This document shows positions 43,641 to 53,562 of a stretch of DNA of 64,000 nt, in pieces. A program made the position numbers and the translations under genes. Within the stretch, counting starts at the first letter, position 1, and each line of letters opens with the position of its first letter. Under the pieces are notes generated by a model that saw only the letters and a program-made list of their open reading frames with translations, did no database searches and was not told where the DNA came from. The stretch is from Mycobacterium sp. ACS4054 (GTDB lineage Bacteria; Actinomycetota; Actinomycetes; Mycobacteriales; Mycobacteriaceae), in assembly GCF_001667275.1 (NCBI RefSeq), contig NZ_LZHV01000050.1:124001-188000 (forward strand), written 5' to 3'.

Positions 43641-43958
43641 CTACGCCGGAGCCGAACCCGGTCGCACAGCCTGCATTTCGCCGGCGTTGTGTTGGTCCAT
43701 GCTTGTGAACCCTCGCGCGGCGTAGTGCGCCTTCGAACCGACGTCAGTCAGCGTCTGCTTGTGGCCTTGCAGGTTTTCGACGTGTTGGGTGTGCGCGGCG
43801 GCGAGCGCCTCGTGGAAGGAATCGGCGGCGGCGAAGTCGCCGAACATGCCGGATGCCAGCGGCCCGCGCGCGAGCTGATCGGCGCCCTCTTGGGCGTGCC
43901 CGCCAGCGCGATGCGAGTCGTTACCTCCGGAATGCAGAAGGTCCGTGTCAACGAACAT
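43641..43958 (-). CDS. DUF2563 protein (WXG100-like ESX associated)
   Basis: 105 residues, mostly helical. It starts MFVDTDLLHSGGNDSHRAGGHAQEGADQLARGPLASGMFGDF, the signature of DUF2563, a mycobacterial family linked to ESX/PE loci. A central AADSFHEALAAAHTQHVENLQGHKQTLTDVGSKAH helix follows. No WXG motif is present, so it is not an esx gene. ATG 43958 is chosen since GAGGGAAGGGG precedes it. It may be a small ESX substrate or chaperone-like partner. Confidence 0.75.
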   Translation of the reverse strand: MFVDTDLLHSGGNDSHRAGGHAQEGADQLARGPLASGMFGDFAAADSFHEALAAAHTQHVENLQGHKQTLTDVGSKAHYAARGFTSMDQHNAGEMQAVRPGSAPA

Positions 43959-44077
43959 TGCCACCCCTTCCCTCGTCGACCGCGGCGACCAGTTCATCAG
44001 CTCAAACGCCGCTACTGACCAGGCTAAATACCCCGCCCGCAGCGGTCAATTCACCCGTCTCTAGGAGGAAAAGCGCT

Positions 44078-44587
44078 TCACAACGCGCTCGCCCCATCAG
44101 CCAACCCGTCCCCGTCCGAATCGGTCAGCCGCACGTTCCACTTACCGTCGCCGTCGGTGTCGACGTACCCGGTGACGCCGTCCTCGTCGGCGCACAGCAC
44201 CCGGTCGGCCAGCCCGTCCGCGTCGGTATCAAACAGCCGGTCGTCGACGCTCCCGTGCCCGTCGAAGTCGACCAGCGGGCCGCCGGTGTGCTCGACACCA
44301 TCGAGCCCGAGCCACCGCAGTTGCCGCCCCTGATCCGCGGCTATCCCCCACGTGCCCGACCCGTCGTCGGTGAAGTACGCCTCGGGTGTGCCGTCGTTGT
44401 CCACGTCGAGCACCAAGTGATCGGCGATGCCGTCGCCATCGAGATCCGCGAACGCGTCGTCGCGCAGCCCATCACCATCGAAGTCCAGCCCGTAAGCATC
44501 GAGCCGGCCGTCCCCGTCGACGTCGAGGTCGAGTTCGCGATGCCAGATCGCCGCCGCGCCGTCATCGCCCGCCATGCAATAGTCCAT
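44078..44587 (-). CDS. Calcium-loop repeat protein (Rv3906c-like)
   Basis: 169 residues consisting of many short loops of the type DxDxDGxxD or DTDGDGxxD (for example DVDGDGRLD, DFDGDGLRDD, DLDGDGIAD, DVDNDGTPE, DTDADGLAD, DTDGDGKWN, DSDGDGLAD). They resemble calcium-binding thrombospondin type 3, dockerin or FG-GAP-like loops. No signal peptide is seen. ATG 44587 gives the length known for M. tuberculosis Rv3906c (169, from memory). It sits next to pcnA as there. Calcium binding is inference. Confidence 0.78.
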   Translation of the reverse strand: MDYCMAGDDGAAAIWHRELDLDVDGDGRLDAYGLDFDGDGLRDDAFADLDGDGIADHLVLDVDNDGTPEAYFTDDGSGTWGIAADQGRQLRWLGLDGVEHTGGPLVDFDGHGSVDDRLFDTDADGLADRVLCADEDGVTGYVDTDGDGKWNVRLTDSDGDGLADGASAL

Positions 44588-44611
44588 GACCACTCGGACG
44601 TAAAACCGCCG

Positions 44612-46048
44612 CTACGCGTTCCCCCGCGAACTCCACCACTTCAGCAGTTCCGCGGTCGCCTCATCGGCGGACAGCGGCCCGCGCTCCAGCCGCAGTTCTT
44701 TGAGGAAGCGCCAAGCCTCGCCGACTTGCGGGCCCGCCGGAATGTCGAGCAGTTCCATGATCTGGTTGCCGTCCAAATCGGGACGCACCCGCGCCAGATC
44801 CTCTTTGGCGGCCAGTTCGACGATCCGCTCCTCCAGCCGGTCGTAGCTGGCTTGCAGCCGCGCGGCCCGGCGCTTGTTGCGCGTCGTGCAGTCGGCGCGC
44901 ACCAGCTTGTGCAACCGCGGCAGCAGCGGTCCGGCGTCGGTGACGTAGCGCCGCACCGCCGAATCGGTCCACTTCCCCTCGCCGTACCCGTGGAACCGCA
45001 AATGCAGATACACCAGCTGCGAGACGTCCTCGATCATCTGCTTGGAATACTTCAACGCCCGCAACCGCTTTCGGGCCATCTTGGCGCCGACCACCTCGTG
45101 ATGATGGAAACTCACGCCGCCGTTGGGCTCGTGCCGCCGGGTGGCGGGCTTGCCGATGTCATGCAGCAGCGCGGCCCAGCGCAGCACAAGATCCGGGCCG
45201 TCATCCTCCAGCGCGATCGCCTGCCGCAACACCGTCAGCGAATGCTGGTACACGTCCTTGTGCTGGTGGTGTTCGTCGATGGCCATCTGCATGCCACCGA
45301 CCTCGGGCAGCACCACGTCGCCCATGCCGGTCTGCACCAGCAGGTCGATGCCGGCCCCGGGGTCGTCGCCGAGCAGCAGCTTGTCCAACTCGGCGGCCAC
45401 CCGCTCGGCGCTGATCCGCGCCAGTTCGGGCGCCATCTCCTCGATCGCCTCCCGCACCCGCGGGGCGACGGCGAAGCCGAGCTGCGCAACGAAACGCGCC
45501 GCCCGCAGCATCCGCAGCGGGTCGTCACCGAACGACATCGACGGTGCCGCCGGGGTGTCGAGCACCCGCTCGCGCAGCGCCGCCAAACCACCCAAGGGGT
45601 CGAGGAATTCACCCGGCCCGGCGGGCGTGACGCGCACGGCCATCGCGTTGGCGGTGAAATCGCGGCGCACCAGATCGTCCTCGAGGCGATCGCCGTACCG
45701 CACTTCGGGGTTGCGGGAGACCCGGTCGTAGGTGTCGGCGCGAAAGGTGGTGATTTCCAGGCGGTGGCCGTCCTTGCCGACGCCGACCGTGCCGAATTCG
45801 ATGCCGGTGTCCCACGAGTTATCGGCCCAGCGGCCCAGGATTTGTTGCACCTGCTCCGGGCGGGCGTCGGTGGTGAAATCCAAGTCCGGACTCAACCTGC
45901 CCAGCAGCGCATCTCGCACCGAGCCGCCGACGAGGTACAGCTCGTGTCCCGAGCCCTCGAACGCCGAGCCCAACTCACGCAGCATGGGCGCGTGTTGGTT
46001 CAGGGCCACCTGGGCGGCGGCGAGCAGCTCGACATCGGCTTCGGGCAC
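44612..46048 (-). CDS. pcnA: CCA-adding tRNA nucleotidyltransferase
   Basis: 478 residues. The class II nucleotidyltransferase core is clear: YLVGGSVRDALLGR, then LDFTTDARPEQ with the metal-binding Asp pair, and RDFTANAMA. FVAQLGFAVAPRVREAIEEM follows. An HD domain is in the second half (HHQHKDVYQHSLTV, LRWAALLHDIGKP, HHHEVVGAKMARKR). It adds or repairs CCA at tRNA 3' ends. GTG start at 46048. Place and neighbours match M. tuberculosis Rv3907c. Confidence 0.95.
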   Translation of the reverse strand: MPEADVELLAAAQVALNQHAPMLRELGSAFEGSGHELYLVGGSVRDALLGRLSPDLDFTTDARPEQVQQILGRWADNSWDTGIEFGTVGVGKDGHRLEITTFRADTYDRVSRNPEVRYGDRLEDDLVRRDFTANAMAVRVTPAGPGEFLDPLGGLAALRERVLDTPAAPSMSFGDDPLRMLRAARFVAQLGFAVAPRVREAIEEMAPELARISAERVAAELDKLLLGDDPGAGIDLLVQTGMGDVVLPEVGGMQMAIDEHHQHKDVYQHSLTVLRQAIALEDDGPDLVLRWAALLHDIGKPATRRHEPNGGVSFHHHEVVGAKMARKRLRALKYSKQMIEDVSQLVYLHLRFHGYGEGKWTDSAVRRYVTDAGPLLPRLHKLVRADCTTRNKRRAARLQASYDRLEERIVELAAKEDLARVRPDLDGNQIMELLDIPAGPQVGEAWRFLKELRLERGPLSADEATAELLKWWSSRGNA

Positions 46049-46160
46049 GTTCGATCAGCCTAGTAGGCCGACACGGCCATGACCGCGCTGCGCCATCGCG
46101 CGCCCCGCTAGCGGCGAGTATGTCCTGGGAGACGAAGTCGTCCCAGCTACTATCGCTTGG

Positions 46161-46895
46161 GTGTCGGACGGCGAACAACGCAAGCCACGTCGGCGCCGGG
46201 GGCGGCGGCGCGGTCGTGGGGCGGCAAGTTCGACCGAGACCCAGACGAACGGCCAAGCGCCCGCGGACTCGACGGCCACGAAATCGCGCCGATCTCGCTC
46301 GCCTCGCCGCGCGCCGGATCGGCTGCGCACCGTGCACGAAACCTCGGCCGGGGGCTTGGTCATCGACGGCCTCGACGGCCCGCGCGACGCCCAGGTCGCC
46401 GCGCTGATCGGCCGGGTCGATCGGCGGGGGCGGATGCTGTGGTCGCTGCCCAAGGGCCACATCGAACTCGGTGAGACCGCGGAACAGACCGCTATAAGAG
46501 AGGTCGCCGAAGAGACCGGCATCCGCGGCAGCGTGCTGGCCGCGCTGGGACGCATCGACTATTGGTTCGTCACCGACGGCCGTCGCGTCCACAAGACGGT
46601 CCACCACTATTTGATGCGCTTCTCCGGCGGCGAGTTGTCCGACGAGGACCTCGAAGTGGCCGAGGTGGCCTGGGTGCCCATCCACGAGCTGCCGTCGAAG
46701 CTGGCCTACGCCGACGAACGTCGGCTGGCCCGCGTGGCCGACGAGCTGATCGACAAGCTGCAGAGCGACGGCCCCGCCGCCCTGCCGCCGCTGCCCCCGA
46801 CTTCTCCCCGGCGCCGCCCGCAAACGCATTCGCGTACCCGGCACGCCGACAAGCCGGCCACCAGCCGGAAGAACGGCCACGGGCCAGGGCCGTGA
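46161..46895 (+). CDS. mutT4: Nudix hydrolase MutT4
   Basis: 244 residues. A basic, disordered N-terminus ([16 protein letters not shown]) is followed by the Nudix fold with the complete box [23 protein letters not shown] (about 99-121). It hydrolyses nucleoside diphosphates linked to other groups, perhaps oxidised nucleotides. GTG start 46161. Its stop overlaps the next start by 4 nt (GTGA), so it is cotranscribed with the Rv3909- and MurJ-type genes. Confidence 0.93.
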   Translation: MSDGEQRKPRRRRGRRRGRGAASSTETQTNGQAPADSTATKSRRSRSPRRAPDRLRTVHETSAGGLVIDGLDGPRDAQVAALIGRVDRRGRMLWSLPKGHIELGETAEQTAIREVAEETGIRGSVLAALGRIDYWFVTDGRRVHKTVHHYLMRFSGGELSDEDLEVAEVAWVPIHELPSKLAYADERRLARVADELIDKLQSDGPAALPPLPPTSPRRRPQTHSRTRHADKPATSRKNGHGPGP

Positions 46896-49273
46896 CGGCA
46901 TCCCGACTCTGCCTGTTGCGCCTCGCGGCGGTGATCGGCATCGTGGCCGGGTTTGCGTTGCTCACCGGTCCCGTCATGCCGCGCGCGGGTGCGGGCGAAC
47001 CCGGCGCCACACCTTTCGTCCGGGTACGCATCGACCAAGTCACCCCGGACGTGGTCACCACGTCCAGTCAACCCGTTGTCACCGTCAGCGGCATGGTCAC
47101 CAACATCGGCGACCGCCCCGTCCGCGACGTGATGGTCCGGCTCGAGCACGCGGGGGCGGTCACCGCGTCCGCGAGCCTGCGGACCACCCTGGACGGCGAC
47201 ACCGACCAATACCAACCCGCCGCCGACTTCCTCACGGTCGCTCCCGAGTTACAGCGGGGCCAGCAGGTCGGCTTCACCCTGTCGGCGCCGCTGCGTTCGT
47301 TGACCAAGCAGTCGCTGGGCATCGACCAGCCCGGCATCTACCCGGTCTTGGTCAACGTCAACGCCACGCCCGACTACGGCGCCCCCGCCCGCCTCGACAA
47401 CGCGCGCTTCCTGCTGCCCGTCGTCGGCGTGCCGCCCGATCAGGGCGGCGACCTGGGCTCGGCCGTCGCGCCCGACACGTCCAAACCGGTGTGGATCACG
47501 ATGCTGTGGCCGCTGGCCGACCGGCCCCGGCTCGCGCCGGGCGTGCCCGGGGGCACCATCCCGGTGCGCCTGGTCGACGACGACCTGGCCACCTCCCTGG
47601 CCAGCGGCGGCCGGCTGGACATCCTGCTGTCGGCGGCCGAAGTCGCCACCAGCCACGACGTCGACCCCGACGGCGCCGTCGGCCGGGCGCTGTGTTTAGC
47701 CGTGGACCCCGACCTGCTGGTCACCATCAACGCGATGACCGCCGGCTACGTGGTCTCCGATTCGCCCGACGGCCCCGCTCAACTCCCCGGCACACCGACC
47801 CATCCGGGCACCGGGCAAGCCGCCGCGGTCGAGTGGCTCAACCGGCTACGGGCCCTGGCGCACCGCACCTGCGTGGCGCCGCTGCCCTACGCGCAAGCCG
47901 ACCTGGGAGCCCTGCAGCGCGTCAACGATCGGGGGCTGAGCGCCGCCGCCACCACCGGCGTCAACAGCATCGTCGATCGCATCCTCGACGTCGCCTCCGC
48001 ACGCGGCGCCACGCTGCTGCCCGACGGACCGTTGACCAACGGCGCGGTCAACCTGCTCGGCGCCAACGAAAGCACCGTCGCCGTCGCCGCGGCCGACTTG
48101 TCCGCCTCGGATGGGCAGAGCTCCGCCGAGGGCAACGTCGACACCGCGCCCCGGCGCGTCTCCCCGCAGGTGGTGGTCGCCCCCTTTGACCCGGCCGTCG
48201 GCGCCGCACTGGCCGGGGCGGGAAGCTCACCGGCGGTCCCCACCTACCTGGACCCCTCACTGAGCGTCCGGCTCTCCCATGACTCGGTGACCGCGCGCCG
48301 CCAGGATGCCCTGGGCTCGATGTTCTGGCACGCCCTGCGCCACGACGACGCGCCACGCACCCAGATTCTGGTCCCGCCGGCGACCTGGAACCTGCAGGCC
48401 GACGACGCGCACGTCATCCTGACCGCGCTGACCACCACCATCCGCTCCGGCCTGGCCGTCCCGCGGCCGTTGCCGGCGGTGGTCGCCGAGGCCGCGGCCC
48501 GCACCGAGCCGTCCGAACCGGTGGGCGCCGACACCTCCGCGCGCGGTCGCTTCGACGACGACGTCACCGCCGCGGTCGCCGGGCAGGTCGGCCGGCTGTG
48601 GGGCCTGACGTCGGCGCTGACCACCGACGAACGCACCGGGTTGACCGGCATCCAGTACACCGCCCCGCTGCGCGAAGACATGCTGCGCGCGCTGAGCCAA
48701 TCCCAGCCGCCCGACACCCGCAACGGGATGGCCCAGCAGCGCCTGGCCGTCGTCGGCAAGACGATCAACGACCTGTTCGGCGCCGTCACGATCGTCAACC
48801 CGGGCGGCTCCTACACCCTGGCCACCGAGCACAGCCCGCTGCCGCTCGCGCTGCACAACGGCCTGGCCGTCCCGATCCGGGTGCGGTTGCAGGTCGACGC
48901 CCCACCGGGAATGACCGTCACCGACGTCGGCCAGATCGAGTTGCCGCCCGGATACCTGCCGCTGCGGGTGCCGATCGAGGTGAACTTCACCCAGCGGGTC
49001 GCCATCGACGTGACGTTGCGGACCCCGGACGGCATGCGGCTGGGCGACCCGGTGCGCCTCTCGGTGCATTCCAACGCCTACGGCAAGGTCCTGTTCGCGA
49101 TCACCATGACGGCCGCGGCGGTGCTGGTGTTGCTGGCCGGGCGGCGACTGTGGCACCGCTTCCGCGGCCAGCCCGACCGCGCCGACCTGGACCGGCCCGA
49201 TCCGCCGGGAGCCAGGTCCGCGCGCGCGCACGCCGCGCCCCACGACCGGGTCGAACACGAGCACCGAGTATGA
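46892..49273 (+). CDS. Secreted membrane-anchored protein (DUF6049, Rv3909-like)
   Basis: 793 residues. N-terminal signal sequence ([24 protein letters not shown]), a long extracytoplasmic region with beta-rich domains, and a C-terminal membrane helix ([22 protein letters not shown]) followed by a basic tail. GTG 46892 gives a 4-nt overlap with mutT4, and its stop overlaps murJ's ATG by 4 nt. Function is unknown; its fixed position before murJ suggests an envelope role. Confidence 0.88.
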   Translation: MTASRLCLLRLAAVIGIVAGFALLTGPVMPRAGAGEPGATPFVRVRIDQVTPDVVTTSSQPVVTVSGMVTNIGDRPVRDVMVRLEHAGAVTASASLRTTLDGDTDQYQPAADFLTVAPELQRGQQVGFTLSAPLRSLTKQSLGIDQPGIYPVLVNVNATPDYGAPARLDNARFLLPVVGVPPDQGGDLGSAVAPDTSKPVWITMLWPLADRPRLAPGVPGGTIPVRLVDDDLATSLASGGRLDILLSAAEVATSHDVDPDGAVGRALCLAVDPDLLVTINAMTAGYVVSDSPDGPAQLPGTPTHPGTGQAAAVEWLNRLRALAHRTCVAPLPYAQADLGALQRVNDRGLSAAATTGVNSIVDRILDVASARGATLLPDGPLTNGAVNLLGANESTVAVAAADLSASDGQSSAEGNVDTAPRRVSPQVVVAPFDPAVGAALAGAGSSPAVPTYLDPSLSVRLSHDSVTARRQDALGSMFWHALRHDDAPRTQILVPPATWNLQADDAHVILTALTTTIRSGLAVPRPLPAVVAEAAARTEPSEPVGADTSARGRFDDDVTAAVAGQVGRLWGLTSALTTDERTGLTGIQYTAPLREDMLRALSQSQPPDTRNGMAQQRLAVVGKTINDLFGAVTIVNPGGSYTLATEHSPLPLALHNGLAVPIRVRLQVDAPPGMTVTDVGQIELPPGYLPLRVPIEVNFTQRVAIDVTLRTPDGMRLGDPVRLSVHSNAYGKVLFAITMTAAAVLVLLAGRRLWHRFRGQPDRADLDRPDPPGARSARAHAAPHDRVEHEHRV

Positions 49274-52200
49274 ATCCCGCCCACGGGCAGGCCGCGCGGC
49301 AACACCACCGCCTGCCGCAGCCGCCGCGGCGACCCCGAACCCCCGGCTCGCCGCCCACCGGCCCCCTGCCGCCCGTCCCCGCGGGCGTCGATCGCCGGCG
49401 CCCCGAACTTTCCGACGCCGCGCTGGTGTCGCGGTCGTGGGCGATGGCGTTCGCCACGCTGGTCAGCCGGCTCACCGGCTTCGCCCGGGTCGTTCTGCTG
49501 GCGGCGATCCTCGGCGCCGCGCTGTCCAGCGCGTTCTCGGTGGCCAACCAGCTGCCGAACCTGGTGGCCGCCCTGGTCCTGGAGGCGACCTTCACCGCGA
49601 TATTCGTGCCGGTGCTCGCCCGCGCCGAGCAGAGCGACCCCGACGGCGGCGCGGCCTTCGTGCGGCGCCTGGTCACGCTGACGACGGCGCTGCTGGTGTT
49701 GGCGACCGCGCTGTCGGTGGCCGCGGCGCCGCTGCTGGTGCGGCTCATGCTCGGTCGCGTCCCGCAGGTCAACGAGCCGCTGACCACCGCGTTCGCCTAC
49801 CTGCTGCTCCCCCAGGTGCTGGCCTACGGGCTGACGTCGGTCTTCATGGCAATCCTCAACACCCGCAACGTATTCGGGCCCACGGCGTGGGCGCCGGTGG
49901 TCAACAACGTCGTCGCCCTCGTGACACTGGCCGTGTACGCGGCGGTGCCCGGCGAGCTGTCGGTCGACCCCGTTCGGATGGGCAACACCAAGCTGCTGGT
50001 TCTTGGCATCGGCACCACGCTCGGCGTCTTCGCGCAGACCGCGGTGCTGCTGGTGGCGCTGCGGCGCCAACGCGTCGACCTGCGCCCCCTGTGGGGAATC
50101 GACGAGCGGCTCAAGCGCTTCGGCACGATGGCCGCCGCGATGGTGCTCTACGTGTTGATCAGCCAGCTGGGCCTGGTGGTCGGCAACCAGATCGCCAGCA
50201 CGGCGGCGGCGTCGGGCCCGGCGATCTACAACTACACATGGCTGGTGCTGATGCTGCCGTTCGGCATGATCGGCGTCACGGTGCTGACCGTGGTGATGCC
50301 GCGGCTGAGCCGCAACGCCGCCGCCGACGACACCAAGGCGGTGCTCGCCGACCTGTCGCTGGCCACACGCCTGACGCTGATCACGCTGATCCCGATCGTC
50401 GCGTTCATGACCGTCGGCGGCCCCGCGATCGGCAGCGCGCTGTTCGCCTACGGCCACTTCGGCGGGGTCGACGCCGGCTACCTGGGCGCCGCGATCGCGC
50501 TCTCGGCGTTCACGTTGATCCCGTACGGGTTGGTGCTGCTTCAGCTCCGCGTCTTCTACGCACGCGAGCAGCCCTGGACGCCGATCGTGATCATCCTCGT
50601 CATCACCGCGGTCAAGATCGTGGGCTCGGTGCTGGCCCCGCACCTGACTCATGACCCGAAGTTGGTGGCCGGTTATCTCGGGCTGGCCAACGGCATCGGG
50701 TTTCTGGCGGGCGCGATCATCGGTTACCTGTTGTTGCGGCACACCCTGCTGCCGACCGGCGGCCACCTGATCGGCAAAGGCGAGCTGCGCACGATCCTGG
50801 TGACGATCACCGCCTCCCTGCTGGCCGGTTTGGTGGCCCACGTGGCCGACCGGTTGACCGGACTCGACCGGCTGACGGCGCACGGCGGCGGTGCCGGCTC
50901 GTTGCTGCGCCTGCTGATCCTGGGCCTGATCATGCTGCCGATCATGGCCGCGGTCATGCTCCGCGCTGATGTCCCCGAGGCGCGGGCCGCGCTGGACGCC
51001 GTCAGGCGGCGTCTCGGCGGCCGGGTGCCGGCCACCCGCAAACCGGTAACACCGGAGGGATCGTCTCGCCGGTCTGCGGTCACGTACCCTGAGCAGAGGA
51101 ATTCGTCCCCGCCTGGGGTAAATGCGGTCCAGGAGCCGATCCAGCGCAGATCTCCGGAGCGGGCAATCCCAGCCCGGATAGCGAAAGGACCGGAGGTGAC
51201 CGACCGCCCTGTCGACAGCGCCGCGTCGGGCGCCGAGCTGCCACGACCGGTTGCCGACGACTTCCAGCCCGACATCCCCGCTGACCGCGAATCCCCGCCG
51301 CCGACGCCCCGCAAGGCCGACCAGCGCAACGGTGACGTCGCGCCCGAATCGCGGCGCGGGCCGGCCCCGTTCGAACCACCCCGAGAGCGTGGCGGTGACC
51401 CGCCAGCCGACGACGTCCACCTGGTTCCCGGCGCCCGCATCGCCGGCGGCCGGTATCGCCTGCTGGTGTTCCACGGCGGCGCCCCGCCGCTGCAGTTCTG
51501 GCAGGCGCTGGACACCGCGCTGGACCGGCAGGTGGCGCTGACCTTCGTCGACCCCGACGGGGCACTGCCCGAGGAGGTCCTGCAGGAAGTCCTGTCGCGC
51601 ACCCTGCGGCTCAGCCGCATCGACAAGCCGGGCATCGCCCGGGTGCTCGACGTGGTCCACAGCGGCCACGGCGGCCTGGTGGTGTCCGAGTGGGTGCGGG
51701 GCGGTTCGCTGCAGGAGGTGGCGGACACCGCGCCGTCGCCCGTCGGCGCCGTCCGGGCCATGCAGTCGTTGGCGGCGGCCGCCGACGCGGCCCACCGGGC
51801 CGGCGTCGCGTTGTCGATCGATCACCCGAGCCGGGTGCGCGTCAGCATCGAGGGCGATGTCGTCCTCGCGTACCCCGCGACCATGCCCGACGCCAACCCC
51901 CAGGGCGACATCCGCGGTATCGGCGCCGCGCTCTACGCGCTGCTGGTCAACCGGTGGCCGCTGGCGGAGTCCAGTGTGCGAAGCGGGCTCGCCCCGGCCG
52001 AGCGCGATTCAACCGGTCAACCGGTGGAACCGATGGTCATCGACCGCGAAATCCCCTTCCAGATTTCGGCCGTCGCGGTCCGGGCGGTTCAAGAGGACGG
52101 CGGGATACGCAGCGCCTCAACGCTTTTGAACTTGTTGCAGCAAGCGACCGCGGTGGCCGACCGGACCGAGGTGCTGGGCCCGATCGACGATTCGCCCGTG

Positions 52201-52890
52201 CCGGCCACCGCCCGCGAGTCCGCGGGGCAGGACGAGGCGGCGTTCGCGCGCCGGCGCCGCAACCTGCTGATCGGCATGGGCGCCGGCCTTGCCGTCATCA
52301 TCGTGGCGCTACTGGTGTTGGCATCCGTGGTCAGCAAGATCTTCGGCAACGTCGGCGGCGGCCTCAACAAGGACGAGCTCGGGCTGAACGGCCCGTCGTC
52401 GTCCGTCTCATCGTCGACCGGTAGTTCCGCGGCCGCCGGTAGCGTCGTCAAACCGACCAAGGCGACGGTCTACTCCCCCGACGGTGACGCCGACAACGCG
52501 GACACGGCCGGGCAGGCGATCGACGGTGACCCCTCGACCGCCTGGGCGACCGAGGTCTACACCGATGCGGTTCCGTTCCCCAGCTTCAAGCAGGGCGAAG
52601 GCCTCATGCTGCAGCTGCCGAACCCCACGGTGGTCGGGCAGGTCAGCATCGACACGCCCAGCAGCGGGACGAAGGTCGAGATCCGCTCGTCGGCCACGGC
52701 GTCGCCGTCGTCGCTGAAAGACACCACCGTGTTGGCCCCGGCCTTCACGCTCAAGCCGGGTCACAACGTCATCCCGGTCCGGGCCGGCGCACCGACGTCG
52801 AACCTGCTGGTGTGGATCTCGACGCTGGGCACGACCAACGGCAAGAGCCAGGCCGGATTCTCGGAGATCACGGTCCAGGCCGCCTCCTGA
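49270..52890 (+). CDS. murJ: MurJ/MviN lipid II flippase fused to pseudokinase and sugar-binding-like domain
   Basis: 1206 residues. About 60-590: multi-spanning MviN/MurJ domain (VSRSWAMAFATLVSRLTGFARV opens it) that flips lipid II. About 717-940: kinase-like domain beginning ARIAGGRYRLLVFHGG; it lacks the VAIK lysine (VALTFV), the HRD catalytic loop (SIDHPSRV) and DFG (VLAYPATM), so it is a pseudokinase, as in M. tuberculosis Rv3910, where it recruits FhaA (from literature). About 998-1025: membrane helix; 1050-1206: extracytoplasmic discoidin-like domain. ATG 49270 overlaps the preceding stop by 4 nt. Confidence 0.95.
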   Translation: MNPAHGQAARQHHRLPQPPRRPRTPGSPPTGPLPPVPAGVDRRRPELSDAALVSRSWAMAFATLVSRLTGFARVVLLAAILGAALSSAFSVANQLPNLVAALVLEATFTAIFVPVLARAEQSDPDGGAAFVRRLVTLTTALLVLATALSVAAAPLLVRLMLGRVPQVNEPLTTAFAYLLLPQVLAYGLTSVFMAILNTRNVFGPTAWAPVVNNVVALVTLAVYAAVPGELSVDPVRMGNTKLLVLGIGTTLGVFAQTAVLLVALRRQRVDLRPLWGIDERLKRFGTMAAAMVLYVLISQLGLVVGNQIASTAAASGPAIYNYTWLVLMLPFGMIGVTVLTVVMPRLSRNAAADDTKAVLADLSLATRLTLITLIPIVAFMTVGGPAIGSALFAYGHFGGVDAGYLGAAIALSAFTLIPYGLVLLQLRVFYAREQPWTPIVIILVITAVKIVGSVLAPHLTHDPKLVAGYLGLANGIGFLAGAIIGYLLLRHTLLPTGGHLIGKGELRTILVTITASLLAGLVAHVADRLTGLDRLTAHGGGAGSLLRLLILGLIMLPIMAAVMLRADVPEARAALDAVRRRLGGRVPATRKPVTPEGSSRRSAVTYPEQRNSSPPGVNAVQEPIQRRSPERAIPARIAKGPEVTDRPVDSAASGAELPRPVADDFQPDIPADRESPPPTPRKADQRNGDVAPESRRGPAPFEPPRERGGDPPADDVHLVPGARIAGGRYRLLVFHGGAPPLQFWQALDTALDRQVALTFVDPDGALPEEVLQEVLSRTLRLSRIDKPGIARVLDVVHSGHGGLVVSEWVRGGSLQEVADTAPSPVGAVRAMQSLAAAADAAHRAGVALSIDHPSRVRVSIEGDVVLAYPATMPDANPQGDIRGIGAALYALLVNRWPLAESSVRSGLAPAERDSTGQPVEPMVIDREIPFQISAVAVRAVQEDGGIRSASTLLNLLQQATAVADRTEVLGPIDDSPVPATARESAGQDEAAFARRRRNLLIGMGAGLAVIIVALLVLASVVSKIFGNVGGGLNKDELGLNGPSSSVSSSTGSSAAAGSVVKPTKATVYSPDGDADNADTAGQAIDGDPSTAWATEVYTDAVPFPSFKQGEGLMLQLPNPTVVGQVSIDTPSSGTKVEIRSSATASPSSLKDTTVLAPAFTLKPGHNVIPVRAGAPTSNLLVWISTLGTTNGKSQAGFSEITVQAAS

Positions 52891-52956
52891 CGGCGCTTCA
52901 ACATCTCCGCGCGGTGGTGAAGTGCCCGCCCGCAGGCGATTGGTTACTGTCCGGCC

Positions 52957-53562
52957 GTGGGCTCCCGGCGAGACATCCAGCGCGAACGCAGTGACGCCGA
53001 GCTGCTGGCAGCACACGTCGCCGGCGACCGCCACGCCTTCGGCGAGTTGTTCCTTCGCCATCGACGACAGCTGCACCGGCTGGCCCGGCTCACCACGCGC
53101 ACTGCCGAGGACGCCGAGGACGCGCTGCAGGACGCGATGCTCTCGGCGCACCGAGGCGCCGGCGCGTTCCGGCATGACGCCGCGGTGGGCAGCTGGCTGC
53201 ACCGCATCGTCGTCAACGCCTGCCTGGACCGGCTGCGCCGCATCAAGGCGCACCCGACCGCCCCGCTGGAGGACGTCCACGCGGTGGCGGATCGGACGGC
53301 CCAGGTCGAGACCGCGATGGTGGTGCAGCGCGCCCTGATGCGGCTTCCGGTCGAGCAGCGGGCGGCGGTGGTGGCCGTCGACATGCAGGGCTACTCCGTG
53401 GCCGACACCGCCGCGCTGCTGGGCGTCGCCGAGGGCACCGTCAAGAGTCGCTGCGCGCGGGCCCGGGTGCGCCTCGCGGAACTCCTCGGCTATCTGAACG
53501 CCGCGCCCGACCCGCCGATGGCCGTCAAGCAGCGCATGACGGACACTGGGGCGGATGAGTGA
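52957..53562 (+). CDS. sigM: ECF RNA polymerase sigma factor SigM
   Basis: 201 residues with sigma region 2 (DRHAFGELFLRHRRQLHRLARLTTRTAEDAEDALQDAMLSAH, about 24-66) and region 4 (LMRLPVEQRAAVVAVDMQGYSVADTAALLGVAEGTVKSR, about 127-166). Position between murJ and its anti-sigma gene matches M. tuberculosis sigM. GTG start 52957. The anti-sigma gene overlaps its end by 8 nt. Confidence 0.93.
   Translation: MGSRRDIQRERSDAELLAAHVAGDRHAFGELFLRHRRQLHRLARLTTRTAEDAEDALQDAMLSAHRGAGAFRHDAAVGSWLHRIVVNACLDRLRRIKAHPTAPLEDVHAVADRTAQVETAMVVQRALMRLPVEQRAAVVAVDMQGYSVADTAALLGVAEGTVKSRCARARVRLAELLGYLNAAPDPPMAVKQRMTDTGADE

Noticed and set aside
43641..43958. esxE/esxF-type WXG100 gene
   Set aside because: The sequence has no WXG motif and starts with the DUF2563 signature.
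44063..44068. AGGAGG on the plus strand
   Set aside because: No start codon or open frame follows at a suitable distance; chance match.
49078..51825. 915-codon open frame antisense to murJ
   Set aside because: Composition is dominated by Arg, His, Gln and Gly as expected for a shadow of GC-rich coding DNA; the murJ reading is certain.
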